A stretch of 64,000 nt of DNA, taken from positions 930,001 to 994,000 of the forward strand of contig NZ_FBXK01000005.1 of assembly GCF_900013425.1 (NCBI RefSeq), in the 5' to 3' direction. The stretch is from Sphingobium sp. Z007. Its GTDB lineage: Bacteria > Pseudomonadota > Alphaproteobacteria > Sphingomonadales > Sphingomonadaceae. Position numbers and translations under genes: made by a program. The notes under the pieces are model-generated. The model did not search any database. It worked only from the letters and a program-made list of their open reading frames with translations, and was not told where the DNA came from. Below, in pieces: positions 10,045 to 19,000 of the stretch; the first letter of the stretch is position 1; every line of letters begins with the position of its first letter.

Positions 10045-11457
10045 ATGCGCAACGTAAAAGCGCTGGGCGCCGTCACTCTCTCGCTGGCCCTGGCCGCCTG
10101 CGACATGGCACCCAAATATGTGCGGCCGGAACTGTCGGTGCCCGCGACCAGTCCGCAAGGTCCAGCCTATGCCGTCGACGGTGGGCAGGGCGCAGCGGTA
10201 ACGGCGGATACCGGCTGGCGCGATTTCTTCACCGACGCCCGTCTGGCGCGCGTGATCGAAACCGCGCTGGCCAATAACCGCGATCTTCGTCTTGCGGTCG
10301 CCAATGTTGAACAGGCGCGCGCGCAATATAAGGTGCAGCGGGCCGATCTGCTGCCCACCGTCGCGGGCACGGGTACGGCGACCTATTCGGAACAACCGCT
10401 GGTCCAGTTCGGGCAGAGCCAGCGCTTGAACACCGACGTCTATCAGGCGCAACTGGGCATCTCGTCCTGGGAAATCGACCTGTTCGGCCGGGTTCGCAAC
10501 CTGACCAAGGCGGCGCAGGAGCAATATTTCGCGAGCGTCGAAAACCGCAACGCGGCGCAGATCGCGTTGATCGCGGAAACTGCCAATGCCTGGCTCGCCA
10601 TGGCCGCGGACCAGGAACGGCTGCGCATCGCCCGCGATCTGGAACAGGCTTTCGGCAAGACGTTGGAACTGAACAAGGCGCGCTTCGCCAAGGGGATCGC
10701 GTCGGAGCTGGAAGTGCGACAGGCGCAGACCAGCTACGATCAGGCTCGCTCGGATATCGCTCAGGCAACGACGCTTGTGGCGCAGGATCAAAATGCGCTC
10801 AACCTTCTGGCGGGCACGACCGTCCCGGCGGCCGACCTGCCGGATGCCTTGCCGCAGACAGGCGCGACGTTGGAAAATCTGCCGGCGGACATTGCGTCCG
10901 ACGTCCTGCTGCGTCGTCCCGACATCGCATCGGCGGAACATCAACTGCTTGGCGCAAACGCCAATATTGGTGCGGCGCGGGCGGCATTCTTCCCGAATGT
11001 CTCGCTGACGGCGGCGCTCGGCACGGTCAGCCTGGGCCTGTCCGGCCTGTTCAAATCGGGCAGCGACACATGGTCGGTCGCGCCCAGCGCAACGCTACCG
11101 ATTTTCGATTTCGGTCGGAACAAGAATAATCTGCGCTACGCCAGGGCGACCTATGATGCGATGCTCGCCACCTATGAAAAAAGCGTACAGACCGGTTTCC
11201 GTGAAGTCGCCGATGCGCTTGCCCGCCGCGGCACTATGAGCCAGCAACTTGAAGCGCAGACGTCGCTGCGCGATTCCGCCAAGGTCGCCTACATGCTGTC
11301 CGAAGCGCGTTTCCGCTATGGTGTGGACAGTTTCCTGACCACGCTGGATTCGCAGCGTTCGCTATACAATGCGGAGCAGAGCCTGCTCACCACCCGCCTA
11401 ACCCGCGCCAGCAACATCGTCGAATTGTATCGCGCCATGGGCGGCGGCCTGAAATAG
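10045..11457 (+). CDS. Outer-membrane efflux channel lipoprotein (OprM/NodT family)
   Basis: TolC-like channel that completes the tripartite pump. The start chosen is ATG 10045, ten bases after GCAGGAGG; the in-frame TTG at 10036 is too close to that ribosome site. The 470-residue product has a lipoprotein signal (LAAC, Cys19) followed by the typical MAPKYVRPE segment and two long helical-hairpin repeats (for example LFGRVRNLTKAAQEQYFASV and the later VAPSATLPIFDFGRN region). Third gene of the operon; it ends 75 bases before ogt. Confidence 0.94.
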   Translation: MRNVKALGAVTLSLALAACDMAPKYVRPELSVPATSPQGPAYAVDGGQGAAVTADTGWRDFFTDARLARVIETALANNRDLRLAVANVEQARAQYKVQRADLLPTVAGTGTATYSEQPLVQFGQSQRLNTDVYQAQLGISSWEIDLFGRVRNLTKAAQEQYFASVENRNAAQIALIAETANAWLAMAADQERLRIARDLEQAFGKTLELNKARFAKGIASELEVRQAQTSYDQARSDIAQATTLVAQDQNALNLLAGTTVPAADLPDALPQTGATLENLPADIASDVLLRRPDIASAEHQLLGANANIGAARAAFFPNVSLTAALGTVSLGLSGLFKSGSDTWSVAPSATLPIFDFGRNKNNLRYARATYDAMLATYEKSVQTGFREVADALARRGTMSQQLEAQTSLRDSAKVAYMLSEARFRYGVDSFLTTLDSQRSLYNAEQSLLTTRLTRASNIVELYRAMGGGLK

Positions 11458-11531
11458 GCTTTGGCCGCAAGCTGCGGGAAGCAACGCCGATCGATCTCCG
11501 CTATGGACTTGGGTGCATAGCGGAGACGACA

Positions 11532-12026
11532 ATGACCCTGGACTACAGTATTTTCCCCTCGCCGGTCGGCGCACTGACACTGGTGGCGAGTGATACCGGC
11601 CTCGTTGCTATCTTATGGGAAGATGACGATCCGGCTCGCGTCAGGCTGCCAGCACGGCAAGAACGGATCGATCATCCCATCCTGCTGATGGCGCACGCGC
11701 AACTTACGGACTATTTCGCGGGCACGCGGCGTGCCTTCACCATCCCGCTCGACTTTCGCGGCACGCCTTTTCAGCAACTGATCTGGGCGGCGCTGCTCGA
11801 TATACCCTTCGGCGAGACGCGCAGCTATGGCGACATCGCCCACGCCATCGGCCGCCCCACGGCATCCCGCGCCGTCGGCGCAGCCAATGGCCGCAACCCC
11901 ATCTCGATCATCGCCCCCTGCCACCGCGTCGTCGGCGCGAACGGGGCGCTGACCGGCTTTGCCGGCGGCATGGAAACCAAGCGCTGGCTGCTCGATTTCG
12001 AACGGAGCATGTCAGCGGTGAGATAG
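11532..12026 (+). CDS. ogt: Methylated-DNA--protein-cysteine S-methyltransferase
   Basis: Suicidal repair protein that removes methyl groups from O6-methylguanine by transfer to its own cysteine. The 164-residue protein has the catalytic motif PCHRVV with Cys130, the preceding helix-turn-helix DNA-binding region (ETRSYGDIAHAIGRPTASRA with ARG-like VGAANGRNP), and the C-terminal GFAGGMETKRWLL. Length and the lack of an Ada N-terminal domain fit Ogt. It is separate from the efflux operon. Confidence 0.94.
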   Translation: MTLDYSIFPSPVGALTLVASDTGLVAILWEDDDPARVRLPARQERIDHPILLMAHAQLTDYFAGTRRAFTIPLDFRGTPFQQLIWAALLDIPFGETRSYGDIAHAIGRPTASRAVGAANGRNPISIIAPCHRVVGANGALTGFAGGMETKRWLLDFERSMSAVR

Positions 12027-12135
12027 GAGGGTTGCACATTGAACCCGTCAGGGCTCGCAAGGCCGAGCGGTCGCCCGATCCTATACGAAAAGCCGGGGTC
12101 ACGGATATGACCGCCCGGCGATTAAGGAAAAAAAC

Positions 12136-12212
12136 TGGTGCACCCAACTGGATTCGAACCAGTGGCCTTTGCCTTCGGAGGGCAACGCTCTATCCAGCTG
12201 AGCTATGGGTGC
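12136..12212 (-). tRNA. tRNA-Arg (anticodon CCG)
   Basis: On the minus strand GCACCCATAGCTCAGCTGGA starts a full cloverleaf. The acceptor stem GCACCCA pairs with TGGGTGC and the encoded CCA is present. The anticodon loop CTCCGAA sits in a TTGCC/GGCAA stem and gives CCG; the T arm is CTGG-TTCGAAT-CCAG. Confidence 0.96.
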
Positions 12213-12285
12213 ATGACGCTGGTCAGGAGGCGCGGGTAGCAAAGTCCATCGCGCTGCGCCAGCGTCAAAATCGCCCCGACCGATC

Positions 12286-12672
12286 TTATTTCGGGGCCTT
12301 CTCCATCGGCTGGAACTTGCCCAGGCCGCAACTTGCGCCCTGTTGCAATCCGGGGCCACCATTCCACAGCACGGTGATGATATCGACCGAGCAAAGCTGC
12401 GACAGGCTGGTCTTATAGAGGAAGCGCTTCTCGAAGCCCAGGCTGGGGCAACTATTGGGCAATATGTTGCGATAGACCTTGTTGCCATTCATGATGAAAT
12501 CGATCGTGCGGTCGTCGCGGACATTGGTCGATCGGATCGACTGGATTGGCACGCAACTGACTGGCTCGCCCTTGGCCACATAACGGTCTGGCTTGTCCTT
12601 GGCGATGGCGGGCAGGGCGGCGCAGGCCAGCGCCAGGCCCAGTGCGAGCCGGGCAGGGGCAAAGATGGACAT
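12286..12672 (-). CDS. Exported DUF6491-like protein
   Basis: Hypothetical periplasmic protein of 128 residues. The start at 12672 (MSIFAPARLALGLALACAAL) follows AGGAGAG by a normal spacing; longer frames upstream lack support. A cleavable signal peptide ends near AIAKD. The mature part has the pattern CVPIQSIRSTNVRDDRTIDF, NGNKVYRN, LPNSCPSLGFEKRF and LSQLCSVDIITVL, with several cysteines, which I associate with the DUF6491 family of sphingomonads. Function unknown. It lies between tRNA-Arg and nth, on the same strand as both. Confidence 0.75.
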   Translation of the reverse strand: MSIFAPARLALGLALACAALPAIAKDKPDRYVAKGEPVSCVPIQSIRSTNVRDDRTIDFIMNGNKVYRNILPNSCPSLGFEKRFLYKTSLSQLCSVDIITVLWNGGPGLQQGASCGLGKFQPMEKAPK

Positions 12673-12773
12673 GGCTTCTCTCCTCATATTATGCCGAATC
12701 GACGGCACAACGCGTCTATTTCCGTCTGACGGATAACGCGCCAAGGCTGAACAGCGGGAGAACGGACGCGAGC

Positions 12774-13436
12774 TTAGGCGGCCTTCGGAGACACCGTCTT
12801 CGGCGCGGGCGTCTTGGGCTTGAACCGGCACAGGTCGGCAACGATGCAGCGCCAACATTCGGGTCGCCGCGCCTTGCACACATAACGGCCATGCAGGATC
12901 AGCCAGTGATGCGCGTCGCGGCGGAACGGGCCCGGCACATGCTTGTCCAACTTCTGCTCGACCGCCAGCACGGTCTTGCCCGGCGCCAGCCCCGTCCGAT
13001 TGCCGACGCGAAAGATGTGGGTATCGACCGCGAACGTCTCCTGTCCAAAGGCGGTGTTGACCACGACATTGGCGGTCTTGCGCCCGACGCCGGGCAGGGT
13101 GGTCAACGTGTCGCGATCCTCCGGCACTTCGCCACCAAAATCACGCACCAATATCTCCGACAGGCCTATGACATTCTTCGCCTTGGTATTGAACAGGCCG
13201 ATCGTCCTGATATGTGCCTTCAATCCCTCTTCGCCCAGATCGACCATCTGCTGCGGCGTCTGTACCGCGCGAAACAGCGCCCGTGTGGCCTTGTTGACGC
13301 CGACATCGGTCGCCTGCGCCGACAGCGTCACCGCGACCAGCAACTGATAGGGATTGCCATATTCCAGCTCCGTCACCGGCGCGGGATTGGCTTCGGCGAG
13401 CCGGCTGAAAAAGTCGAAGATATCGGCCTTTTTCAT
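12774..13436 (-). CDS. nth: Endonuclease III (DNA glycosylase/AP lyase)
   Basis: Base-excision repair enzyme that removes oxidised pyrimidines. The 220-residue protein has the helix-hairpin-helix LPGVGRKTANVVV with catalytic Lys120, the catalytic Asp138 in VDTHIFRV, and the 4Fe-4S cluster cysteines 187, 194, 197 and 203; all positions match E. coli Nth. Its start codon directly abuts the dapB stop codon, so dapB-nth is a two-gene operon on the minus strand. Confidence 0.97.
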   Translation of the reverse strand: MKKADIFDFFSRLAEANPAPVTELEYGNPYQLLVAVTLSAQATDVGVNKATRALFRAVQTPQQMVDLGEEGLKAHIRTIGLFNTKAKNVIGLSEILVRDFGGEVPEDRDTLTTLPGVGRKTANVVVNTAFGQETFAVDTHIFRVGNRTGLAPGKTVLAVEQKLDKHVPGPFRRDAHHWLILHGRYVCKARRPECWRCIVADLCRFKPKTPAPKTVSPKAA

Positions 13437-14201
13437 CTACAGCCCCAACACGCCCTTCATGTCGTAACGGCCGGCCGGTTGCCCCACCAGCCAGCGCGCC
13501 GCCTTCACCGCCCCGCGTGCGAAGATGGTGCGGTTTTCCGCGCGATGACCAATCTCGATCCGCTCGCCTTCGGCCGCAAAGATCACCTGATGATCGCCCG
13601 CGACCGATCCGCCGCGCACCGCGGCAAAGCCGATCGCGCCCTGCGCCCGCGCGCCCGTAATGCCGTCGCGCCCGCGTTCGCTATGCTGCGCCAGCGCGAT
13701 CCCGCGCCCCCGCGCCGCCGCCTCGCCCAACAGCAGCGCCGTCCCGGACGGCGCATCGACCTTGTGCCGATGATGCATCTCGACGATCTCGATATCCCAG
13801 TCATCGCCCAGGCCCGCCGCCGCCTGCTCGACCAGCGCGGCGAGCAGGTTGACGCCCAGCGACGTATTCCCCGTCTGCAACACCGGAATATGCCTGGCCG
13901 CCTCATCGATCAAAGCATGATGCACCGGCTCCAGGCCGGTCGTGCCAATCAGGATCGGTTTGCGCGCCGCGATACACGCGTCCAGATGCCCGCTGAGCGC
14001 ACCCGGCACCGAAAAATCGATCAATACTTCGCTCGCCTGCGCCAGCGCCAGCGGATCGGCGGTCATGGCGATGCCCGGCGCGATCTCGCCCACGGAATCG
14101 CGATCGGTGCCGCCCGCAATGCCCAGGCCCGCATCGGCCGCCGCCTGCGCGATCGCCCGGCCCATCCGCCCCGCCGCCCCGAAAATGCCGATCGTCGTCA
14201 T
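13437..14201 (-). CDS. dapB: 4-hydroxy-tetrahydrodipicolinate reductase
   Basis: NAD(P)H-dependent step of the diaminopimelate/lysine pathway, supplying lysine and peptidoglycan precursors. The start at 14201 (MTTIGIFGAAGRMGRAI) puts the Rossmann GxxGxxG motif at the very N-terminus as in the family; upstream in-frame extensions overlap the divergent sirtuin gene and are rejected. Further motifs are IGTTG, NTSLGVN and the DapB signature HHRHKVDAPSGTALLLGEA. The 254-residue length is standard. It is followed without a gap by nth. Confidence 0.96.
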   Translation of the reverse strand: MTTIGIFGAAGRMGRAIAQAAADAGLGIAGGTDRDSVGEIAPGIAMTADPLALAQASEVLIDFSVPGALSGHLDACIAARKPILIGTTGLEPVHHALIDEAARHIPVLQTGNTSLGVNLLAALVEQAAAGLGDDWDIEIVEMHHRHKVDAPSGTALLLGEAAARGRGIALAQHSERGRDGITGARAQGAIGFAAVRGGSVAGDHQVIFAAEGERIEIGHRAENRTIFARGAVKAARWLVGQPAGRYDMKGVLGL

Positions 14202-14291
14202 AATCCACGCTTCCGTTACCATAGAGTGGTCCGGCGGATGCCAGAGCGGAACGGCTTTGTCATCCCTTGCCACGTCTTCTAAAAGCCGGTC

Positions 14292-14993
14292 ATGACCCAT
14301 GACATCCACAACATCGTCATCCTCACCGGCGCCGGCATTTCCGCCGAGAGCGGCCTCGCCACCTTCCGCGGTCCCGATGGCCTGTGGGAGGGGCACCGCG
14401 TCGAAGATGTCTGCACCCCCGAAGCGCTGGCCCGCGACGAAGCGCTGGTCCATCGATTTTACGACGAACGGCGTGCCAAGCTGGCGGAGGTCCAGCCCAA
14501 TGCCGCGCACCAGGCGCTGGCCGCGCTCGATGCCGCATGGCCGGGCAACCTGCTGATCGTCACCCAGAATGTCGATGACCTGCATGAACGGGCAGGGGCC
14601 AAGCGCCTTATCCACATGCATGGCGAACTTAAATCGGCGCTTTGCGCAGCCTGTGGTAAGGCGGTCCCCTGGGCCGAAGCCTTGCCGCCCGGCGCGCCCT
14701 GCGACGGGTGCCACCAGCCGGCTTTGCGCCCCGACATCGTCTTCTTCGGCGAAATGCCGTACGAGATGGACCGGATCGACGCGGCCGTGCGCGACGCGGA
14801 CCTGTTCGTGTCGATCGGCACGTCAGGCGCGGTCTATCCGGCGGCGGGTTTCGTCCAGACCGCCCGCCATGTCGGCGCACGCACGCTGGAACTCAATCTC
14901 GATCCGTCGGCCGGCAGCATCTATTTCCACGAAACGCGTCTCGGCGCGGCAAGCGTGCTGGTGCCGGACCTCGTGCGGGACTTGTTGGCTTAA
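14292..14993 (+). CDS. cobB: NAD-dependent protein deacylase (sirtuin, CobB type)
   Basis: Removes acyl groups from lysine side chains using NAD. The 233-residue protein has the motifs TGAGISAESG, TQNVDDLHERAG, the catalytic His110 in HMHGEL, and a zinc site Cys118/121/137/140. Tyr57 and Arg60 (FYDER) form the Tyr-x-x-Arg pair that marks class III sirtuins preferring succinyl or malonyl lysine, so desuccinylase activity is expected (inference from family knowledge). Divergent from dapB, 90 bases apart. The gene symbol is by family only. Confidence 0.93.
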   Translation: MTHDIHNIVILTGAGISAESGLATFRGPDGLWEGHRVEDVCTPEALARDEALVHRFYDERRAKLAEVQPNAAHQALAALDAAWPGNLLIVTQNVDDLHERAGAKRLIHMHGELKSALCAACGKAVPWAEALPPGAPCDGCHQPALRPDIVFFGEMPYEMDRIDAAVRDADLFVSIGTSGAVYPAAGFVQTARHVGARTLELNLDPSAGSIYFHETRLGAASVLVPDLVRDLLA

Positions 14994-15068
14994 AAAGGGA
15001 AACCCCCTCGCATTGCCCGCCGCTTATAGTATAGCGCGGCCTTTCCCCACAACCGCGCGGAGCGATCG

Positions 15069-15821
15069 GTGATTACTGTCCAGCGGGTGGCCAAGGCTGC
15101 CGGCAAGCATCTGACGAAAACGGCGCTGAAACTGCGCAAGGCGTTGGGCGCGCGCGCCACCCGCAGCTGCCCGGCCTGCGGTTCTGCCGTGGTCGGCTTC
15201 TTCCGCTATGGCGATAACCCGGAATGGGGCTGCCCGGCCTGCGGCGCGTCCCCGCGCGAGCGGCTGATGAACTGGCTGATCCAGCAGGGCACGCTCAAGG
15301 TGCCGACAGACGGCGCGATCCTGCACATGGCCCCGAACGAAGCCAGCCTGGTCCGCCGCTTCTCCACTGCCGCCGATTACACCCCCGCCGATCTAGACCC
15401 ATCGCGCTACACCGTCGCCAACATGGCCCAAGTCGATCTGATGGACCTCTCCGACAGCGACCGCTACGACCTCTTCTACGCCAGCCATGTGATGGAGCAT
15501 GTGCCCGATGACCGGGCCGTGCTGCGCAACATCCATCGCGCCCTCAAGCCCGGCGGCGAAGCCTGGCTGATCGTGCCATTATGGGACAGGCCGACCGAGG
15601 ATGGCAGCTTCGACATACCGCCGCGCGAACGCGAACGCCGCTTTGGCCAATGGGATCATGTCCGCCAATATGGCCCCGATTTCGCCGACCGCATCCGCGC
15701 CGCCGGCTTCGATCTGGAAGAAATCACCGCCGCCGCGATCGACACCGACACGCGCCATTTCCACGGCCTGGACGATCGCCTGTTCCGCGCGCGCAAGCCG
15801 GGTGGAGAACCCGCACGGTGA
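15069..15821 (+). CDS. SAM-dependent class I methyltransferase with N-terminal zinc-ribbon
   Basis: First gene of a surface-glycan operon. The 250-residue protein starts at GTG 15069. Residues about 34-60 carry two CPxCG knuckles (CPACGSA, CPACGAS), a probable zinc ribbon. The rest is a Methyltransf_11-like fold with YDLFYASHVMEHVPDD and LKPGGEAWLIVPLW. No strong GxGxG motif I is visible, so substrate and even activity are uncertain. Position suggests it methylates a sugar or lipid-linked intermediate. The next gene starts inside its stop codon (GTGA overlap). Confidence 0.8.
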   Translation: MITVQRVAKAAGKHLTKTALKLRKALGARATRSCPACGSAVVGFFRYGDNPEWGCPACGASPRERLMNWLIQQGTLKVPTDGAILHMAPNEASLVRRFSTAADYTPADLDPSRYTVANMAQVDLMDLSDSDRYDLFYASHVMEHVPDDRAVLRNIHRALKPGGEAWLIVPLWDRPTEDGSFDIPPRERERRFGQWDHVRQYGPDFADRIRAAGFDLEEITAAAIDTDTRHFHGLDDRLFRARKPGGEPAR

Positions 15822-17113
15822 GCCGCCTCGCGCGGCTGGAAGGGTCCGCCCGCTTCCTGGCGCTGGTGAAGCTCGCCAATGTCGGGCTGGTGCTGATCTG
15901 GGGCTTCGCGGTCACCTTCGTCTTCGTGCGCGTCCTGCCCATCGCGGAGTTTCAGGCGTTCCTGCTGCTGGTCGCCTTTGGCAATTTCACCATCTCGGCC
16001 GAATTTGGCCTTACCAGCATTATCTATGCCCGGCTGCGCCGTCATTGGCTGGGTGGTGCAGAAGGTGATGGCGGTTTCCGGCTGGAGGAAATGGGCGTCC
16101 TCTTCTTCTTCCTGGGCCTGCTGGTTGTGGGCGCCAGCCTGATCCTGATTGCCGCGCTGGCCTTGGGCTGGCTCTCGACCGGCCTGCCTTTGCTCTTCCT
16201 GCTCTTCTTCCTCTCCGCCTGCCTCAACCTCCCGGCCTTGCTCGCCAAGCGGGCGCTGGCGGCGGTCGATGGCAATTTCCTTTGGGAAGGGCTGGATTGC
16301 GCGCGGCGCGTGGTGACGATCGCCCTGTTGCTGGCGATGCTCGCCGGCATGGACCCGCGCCTGTCGGTGGCGCTGCAACTGGGCGTCAGCATCGTCGTGA
16401 TCGGCTATGCGATCGGCCATGTCCATCGCCGTCTGGACATGAAGCGCAGCCACTGGCTCGCCTTCCGCGTCGGCGGCGGGCATGTCCGCGCCCATTATCT
16501 GCGCGACATCGGCGCGTCGGCCGCCTTCACCGTCTCCGATATCGTCGCCTACAACGCGCCCTATTTCACGATCGCGCTCGTGACCAGCGATCCCCGGCCG
16601 ATGCTGGTCTTCGATTTCTTCTTCAAGATGTCCAGATCGCTGTCCATGTTGGTCCGCGCGACGGTGGAGGCCGCCCTGCCGCGCATCACCCGCGCCTATC
16701 ATGCCGGTGACCGCGCCCGTCTGCGCCACTTGCTGGGACGCGCGCTCGGCGCGGCGATGATCTTCGCGCTCGGCCTGTCCGCGGTGCTGCTGCTGGCGGG
16801 CGACCGGCTGTTCGCGATCCTGTTCGACGGTCGTGCGACGATCGACCGGGCGGATATCACCCTCATCATCGTGGCGCTCTTCGCACTGACTTTGCTCTGC
16901 GTTTCGGTCTATGTGCAGGCGGCGCTCGGCCGGTTCGCCGAACTCTTCGCCCGCTCGCTCCCCTTCCTTCTTGGCTCGTTGGCCAGTGCGCCGCTGGCGC
17001 TATTGCTTTGGCCGGACCCCTTCGATCTCGCCTTCCTCGGCCTTTATGCGCTCACCCTACTGGCGGTGGCCGGCCTGCACATTGTCTCGCTGCACAGGCT
17101 GATGTGCGCATGA
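15818..17113 (+). CDS. Polysaccharide flippase-like multi-pass membrane protein (MATE/Wzx superfamily)
   Basis: Inner-membrane protein of 431 residues with about 12-14 hydrophobic segments (first at ALVKLANVGLVLIWGFAVTF). The layout fits Wzx/oligosaccharide flippases of the MOP superfamily: a long N-terminal set, KMSRSLSMLVRATVEAALPR in the middle, and paired helices to the C-terminus. The start is GTG 15818, overlapping the methyltransferase stop by four bases; the much longer open frame upstream is a shadow. Likely role: moving a lipid-linked glycan across the inner membrane. The 3' end overlaps the next gene by ATGA. Confidence 0.8.
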   Translation: MSRLARLEGSARFLALVKLANVGLVLIWGFAVTFVFVRVLPIAEFQAFLLLVAFGNFTISAEFGLTSIIYARLRRHWLGGAEGDGGFRLEEMGVLFFFLGLLVVGASLILIAALALGWLSTGLPLLFLLFFLSACLNLPALLAKRALAAVDGNFLWEGLDCARRVVTIALLLAMLAGMDPRLSVALQLGVSIVVIGYAIGHVHRRLDMKRSHWLAFRVGGGHVRAHYLRDIGASAAFTVSDIVAYNAPYFTIALVTSDPRPMLVFDFFFKMSRSLSMLVRATVEAALPRITRAYHAGDRARLRHLLGRALGAAMIFALGLSAVLLLAGDRLFAILFDGRATIDRADITLIIVALFALTLLCVSVYVQAALGRFAELFARSLPFLLGSLASAPLALLLWPDPFDLAFLGLYALTLLAVAGLHIVSLHRLMCA

Positions 17114-18255
17114 AGGTCGCGATGCTCGATCCCTCGCTCTTCACCGGGCGCTACGATGACAGCCTGTGCGCCGCGCTGGCGGGGGAGGGCGCGGACGTCA
17201 TCCTGCTCGGCCGCCCCATGCGCCCCACCGATGCGATCATGCCGATGGACTACGCCTACAAGACCAACTTCTTTCGCCGCAGCGAAGCCCTGCGCGCGCG
17301 CTTGGGCGAAGGCCTTGCCTTCCGCATCGCCAAGGCGGCGGAATATGCCCTCGCCTGCGCGTTGGGCGAGATCGGCCCGCTCACCGACGCCGCCATCGTC
17401 CACGCCCAGTGGCTCCCGCTTGCCCCGGCTGACGCGCTGTTGCTCAAACGGCTCAAAGGCCGCACCGCACTGGTCCACACCGTCCACAATGCCGACGCCT
17501 ATCATGCCGATGCTGGCGTCCAGGGCCGCGGCTATCGCGCGCTGCTCGACCTGTTCGATGCCCTGATCGTCCATGGCGACACGACCCGCGCCGCGCTGGT
17601 CGGGCAGGGGATTGATTCCGCCCGCATCCATGTCGCCCCGCACCCGCCGATGCGCCTCGCCCCCGCAACCCCGTCCGACCTCGCCGCCATCCCGGTGCCC
17701 ACAGCCCCGCGCCTGCTCTTCTTCGGCACCATCCGTCCCTATAAGGGCGTCGATATCCTCGTCGAAGCCTGCCTCCAGCTCTGGCGCGCGGGTCACGCCT
17801 TCGAACTGGTGCTGGCCGGCAAGCCCTTCATGGATGTAGCCCCTTTGCTCGACGCGGTAACCCAGGCCGGGTTCGCTGACCGCATCGTCACCGACTTCGG
17901 CTTCCTCACCGAATCCCGGCTCGACGCCCATATGGTCCGCGCCGACATGATCGCCTTCCCCTACCGCCATATCGATTCCAGCGGCGCTTTCCTCTCCGCG
18001 CTCCACCACGGCAAGGCGATGGTGACGTCGGACGCGGGCATGTTCGGCCAGTTGCCCGACGATGTCGCCGTCCGCGCCCGCGCAGGAAATGCGCCTGCGC
18101 TCGCCCAAGCCCTCTTGCCGCTGATCGAAAGCGCGGCCATCAGGCAAGGCCATGGCGCACGGGCGCGCGCCTATGGTGACGATATGGGGACTTGGAAGGA
18201 CATGGCCGTGGCGACGATCGGCATCTATAAAACCGTGCTGGCCGGTGGCGCATGA
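17110..18255 (+). CDS. Glycosyltransferase (GT4-type, GT-B fold)
   Basis: Sugar transferase of 381 residues, start ATG 17110 (MKVAMLDPSLFTGRYDDSLC) overlapping the flippase stop. The C-terminal donor-binding domain has the family pattern APRLLFFGTIRPYKGVDILV, then VLAGKP and the late HIDSSGAFLSALHHGKAMVTSDAG, which carries the region of the usual E-x7-E-like motif. Part of the 15-20.7 kb glycan operon; donor and acceptor unknown. ATGA overlap with the next gene. Confidence 0.88.
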   Translation: MKVAMLDPSLFTGRYDDSLCAALAGEGADVILLGRPMRPTDAIMPMDYAYKTNFFRRSEALRARLGEGLAFRIAKAAEYALACALGEIGPLTDAAIVHAQWLPLAPADALLLKRLKGRTALVHTVHNADAYHADAGVQGRGYRALLDLFDALIVHGDTTRAALVGQGIDSARIHVAPHPPMRLAPATPSDLAAIPVPTAPRLLFFGTIRPYKGVDILVEACLQLWRAGHAFELVLAGKPFMDVAPLLDAVTQAGFADRIVTDFGFLTESRLDAHMVRADMIAFPYRHIDSSGAFLSALHHGKAMVTSDAGMFGQLPDDVAVRARAGNAPALAQALLPLIESAAIRQGHGARARAYGDDMGTWKDMAVATIGIYKTVLAGGA

Positions 18256-18998
18256 ACCGCTATCGCCGCGAACTCAGCGACCGCATCCTCGCCTTGCGCC
18301 TTGCCGCAGCAGGCCGGGTCCATCAATATCCCGAAATCCAGGCCTTGAAGCGCTTCCTCTCGGCTTTTGCGGTCGATTGCCTTTTCGACGTCGGCGCCAA
18401 TCGCGGCCAATATGCGACGACGGCGCGCAGGGATGCAGGTTATAAGGGGCTGATCCTCTCGTTCGAACCGAACCCGAACGTCTTTGCCGAACTGCAAAAG
18501 CAGGCGGCGTCCGACCGGCACTGGCATGTCTTCAACATGGCCCTGTCCGATTTCGACGGCACGGCGAGTTTCAACATCATGGCCGCCGACCAGTTCAGCT
18601 CGCTCAAAAAGCCATCTGACGCGCAGGACGCTATCTTTGTCGACCGCAACAAGGTGACGAAGACGGTGGAGATGCAATGCCGCCGCCTCGACACGCTGCT
18701 GCCCGAACTGACGGCGCAGCATGGCTTTGCACGTCCCTTCCTGAAAATGGATACGCAGGGCCATGACCTCTCCGTCTGCGAAGGCGCAGGTGATGTCCTG
18801 ACCACCATGCTGGGAATCCAGACCGAACTGGGCGTCCGCCCTATCTATGAAGGCGGCGCCGGTTATCGGGTGATGATCGACTGGTTGGAGGCGCGGGGCT
18901 TCGTGCCGTCCGCCTTCTTCGCCAATAATAAGGGGCATTTCCCAAAACTGGTCGAAATGGACGGCATTTTCGTCAACCGGACCCTGGTTCAGGCCTGA
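18252..18998 (+). CDS. FkbM family methyltransferase
   Basis: O-methyltransferase of 248 residues. SAM-binding motif LFDVGANRGQYATTAR, followed by LSFEPNPNVFAEL, and the FkbM hallmark FLKMDTQGHDLSVCEGA. These enzymes often methylate sugars in glycans or glycolipids. It starts within the stop of the glycosyltransferase (ATGA) and is followed two bases later by a large membrane protein, so it belongs to the same transcript. Confidence 0.9.
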   Translation: MNRYRRELSDRILALRLAAAGRVHQYPEIQALKRFLSAFAVDCLFDVGANRGQYATTARRDAGYKGLILSFEPNPNVFAELQKQAASDRHWHVFNMALSDFDGTASFNIMAADQFSSLKKPSDAQDAIFVDRNKVTKTVEMQCRRLDTLLPELTAQHGFARPFLKMDTQGHDLSVCEGAGDVLTTMLGIQTELGVRPIYEGGAGYRVMIDWLEARGFVPSAFFANNKGHFPKLVEMDGIFVNRTLVQA

Positions 18999-19000
18999 CC

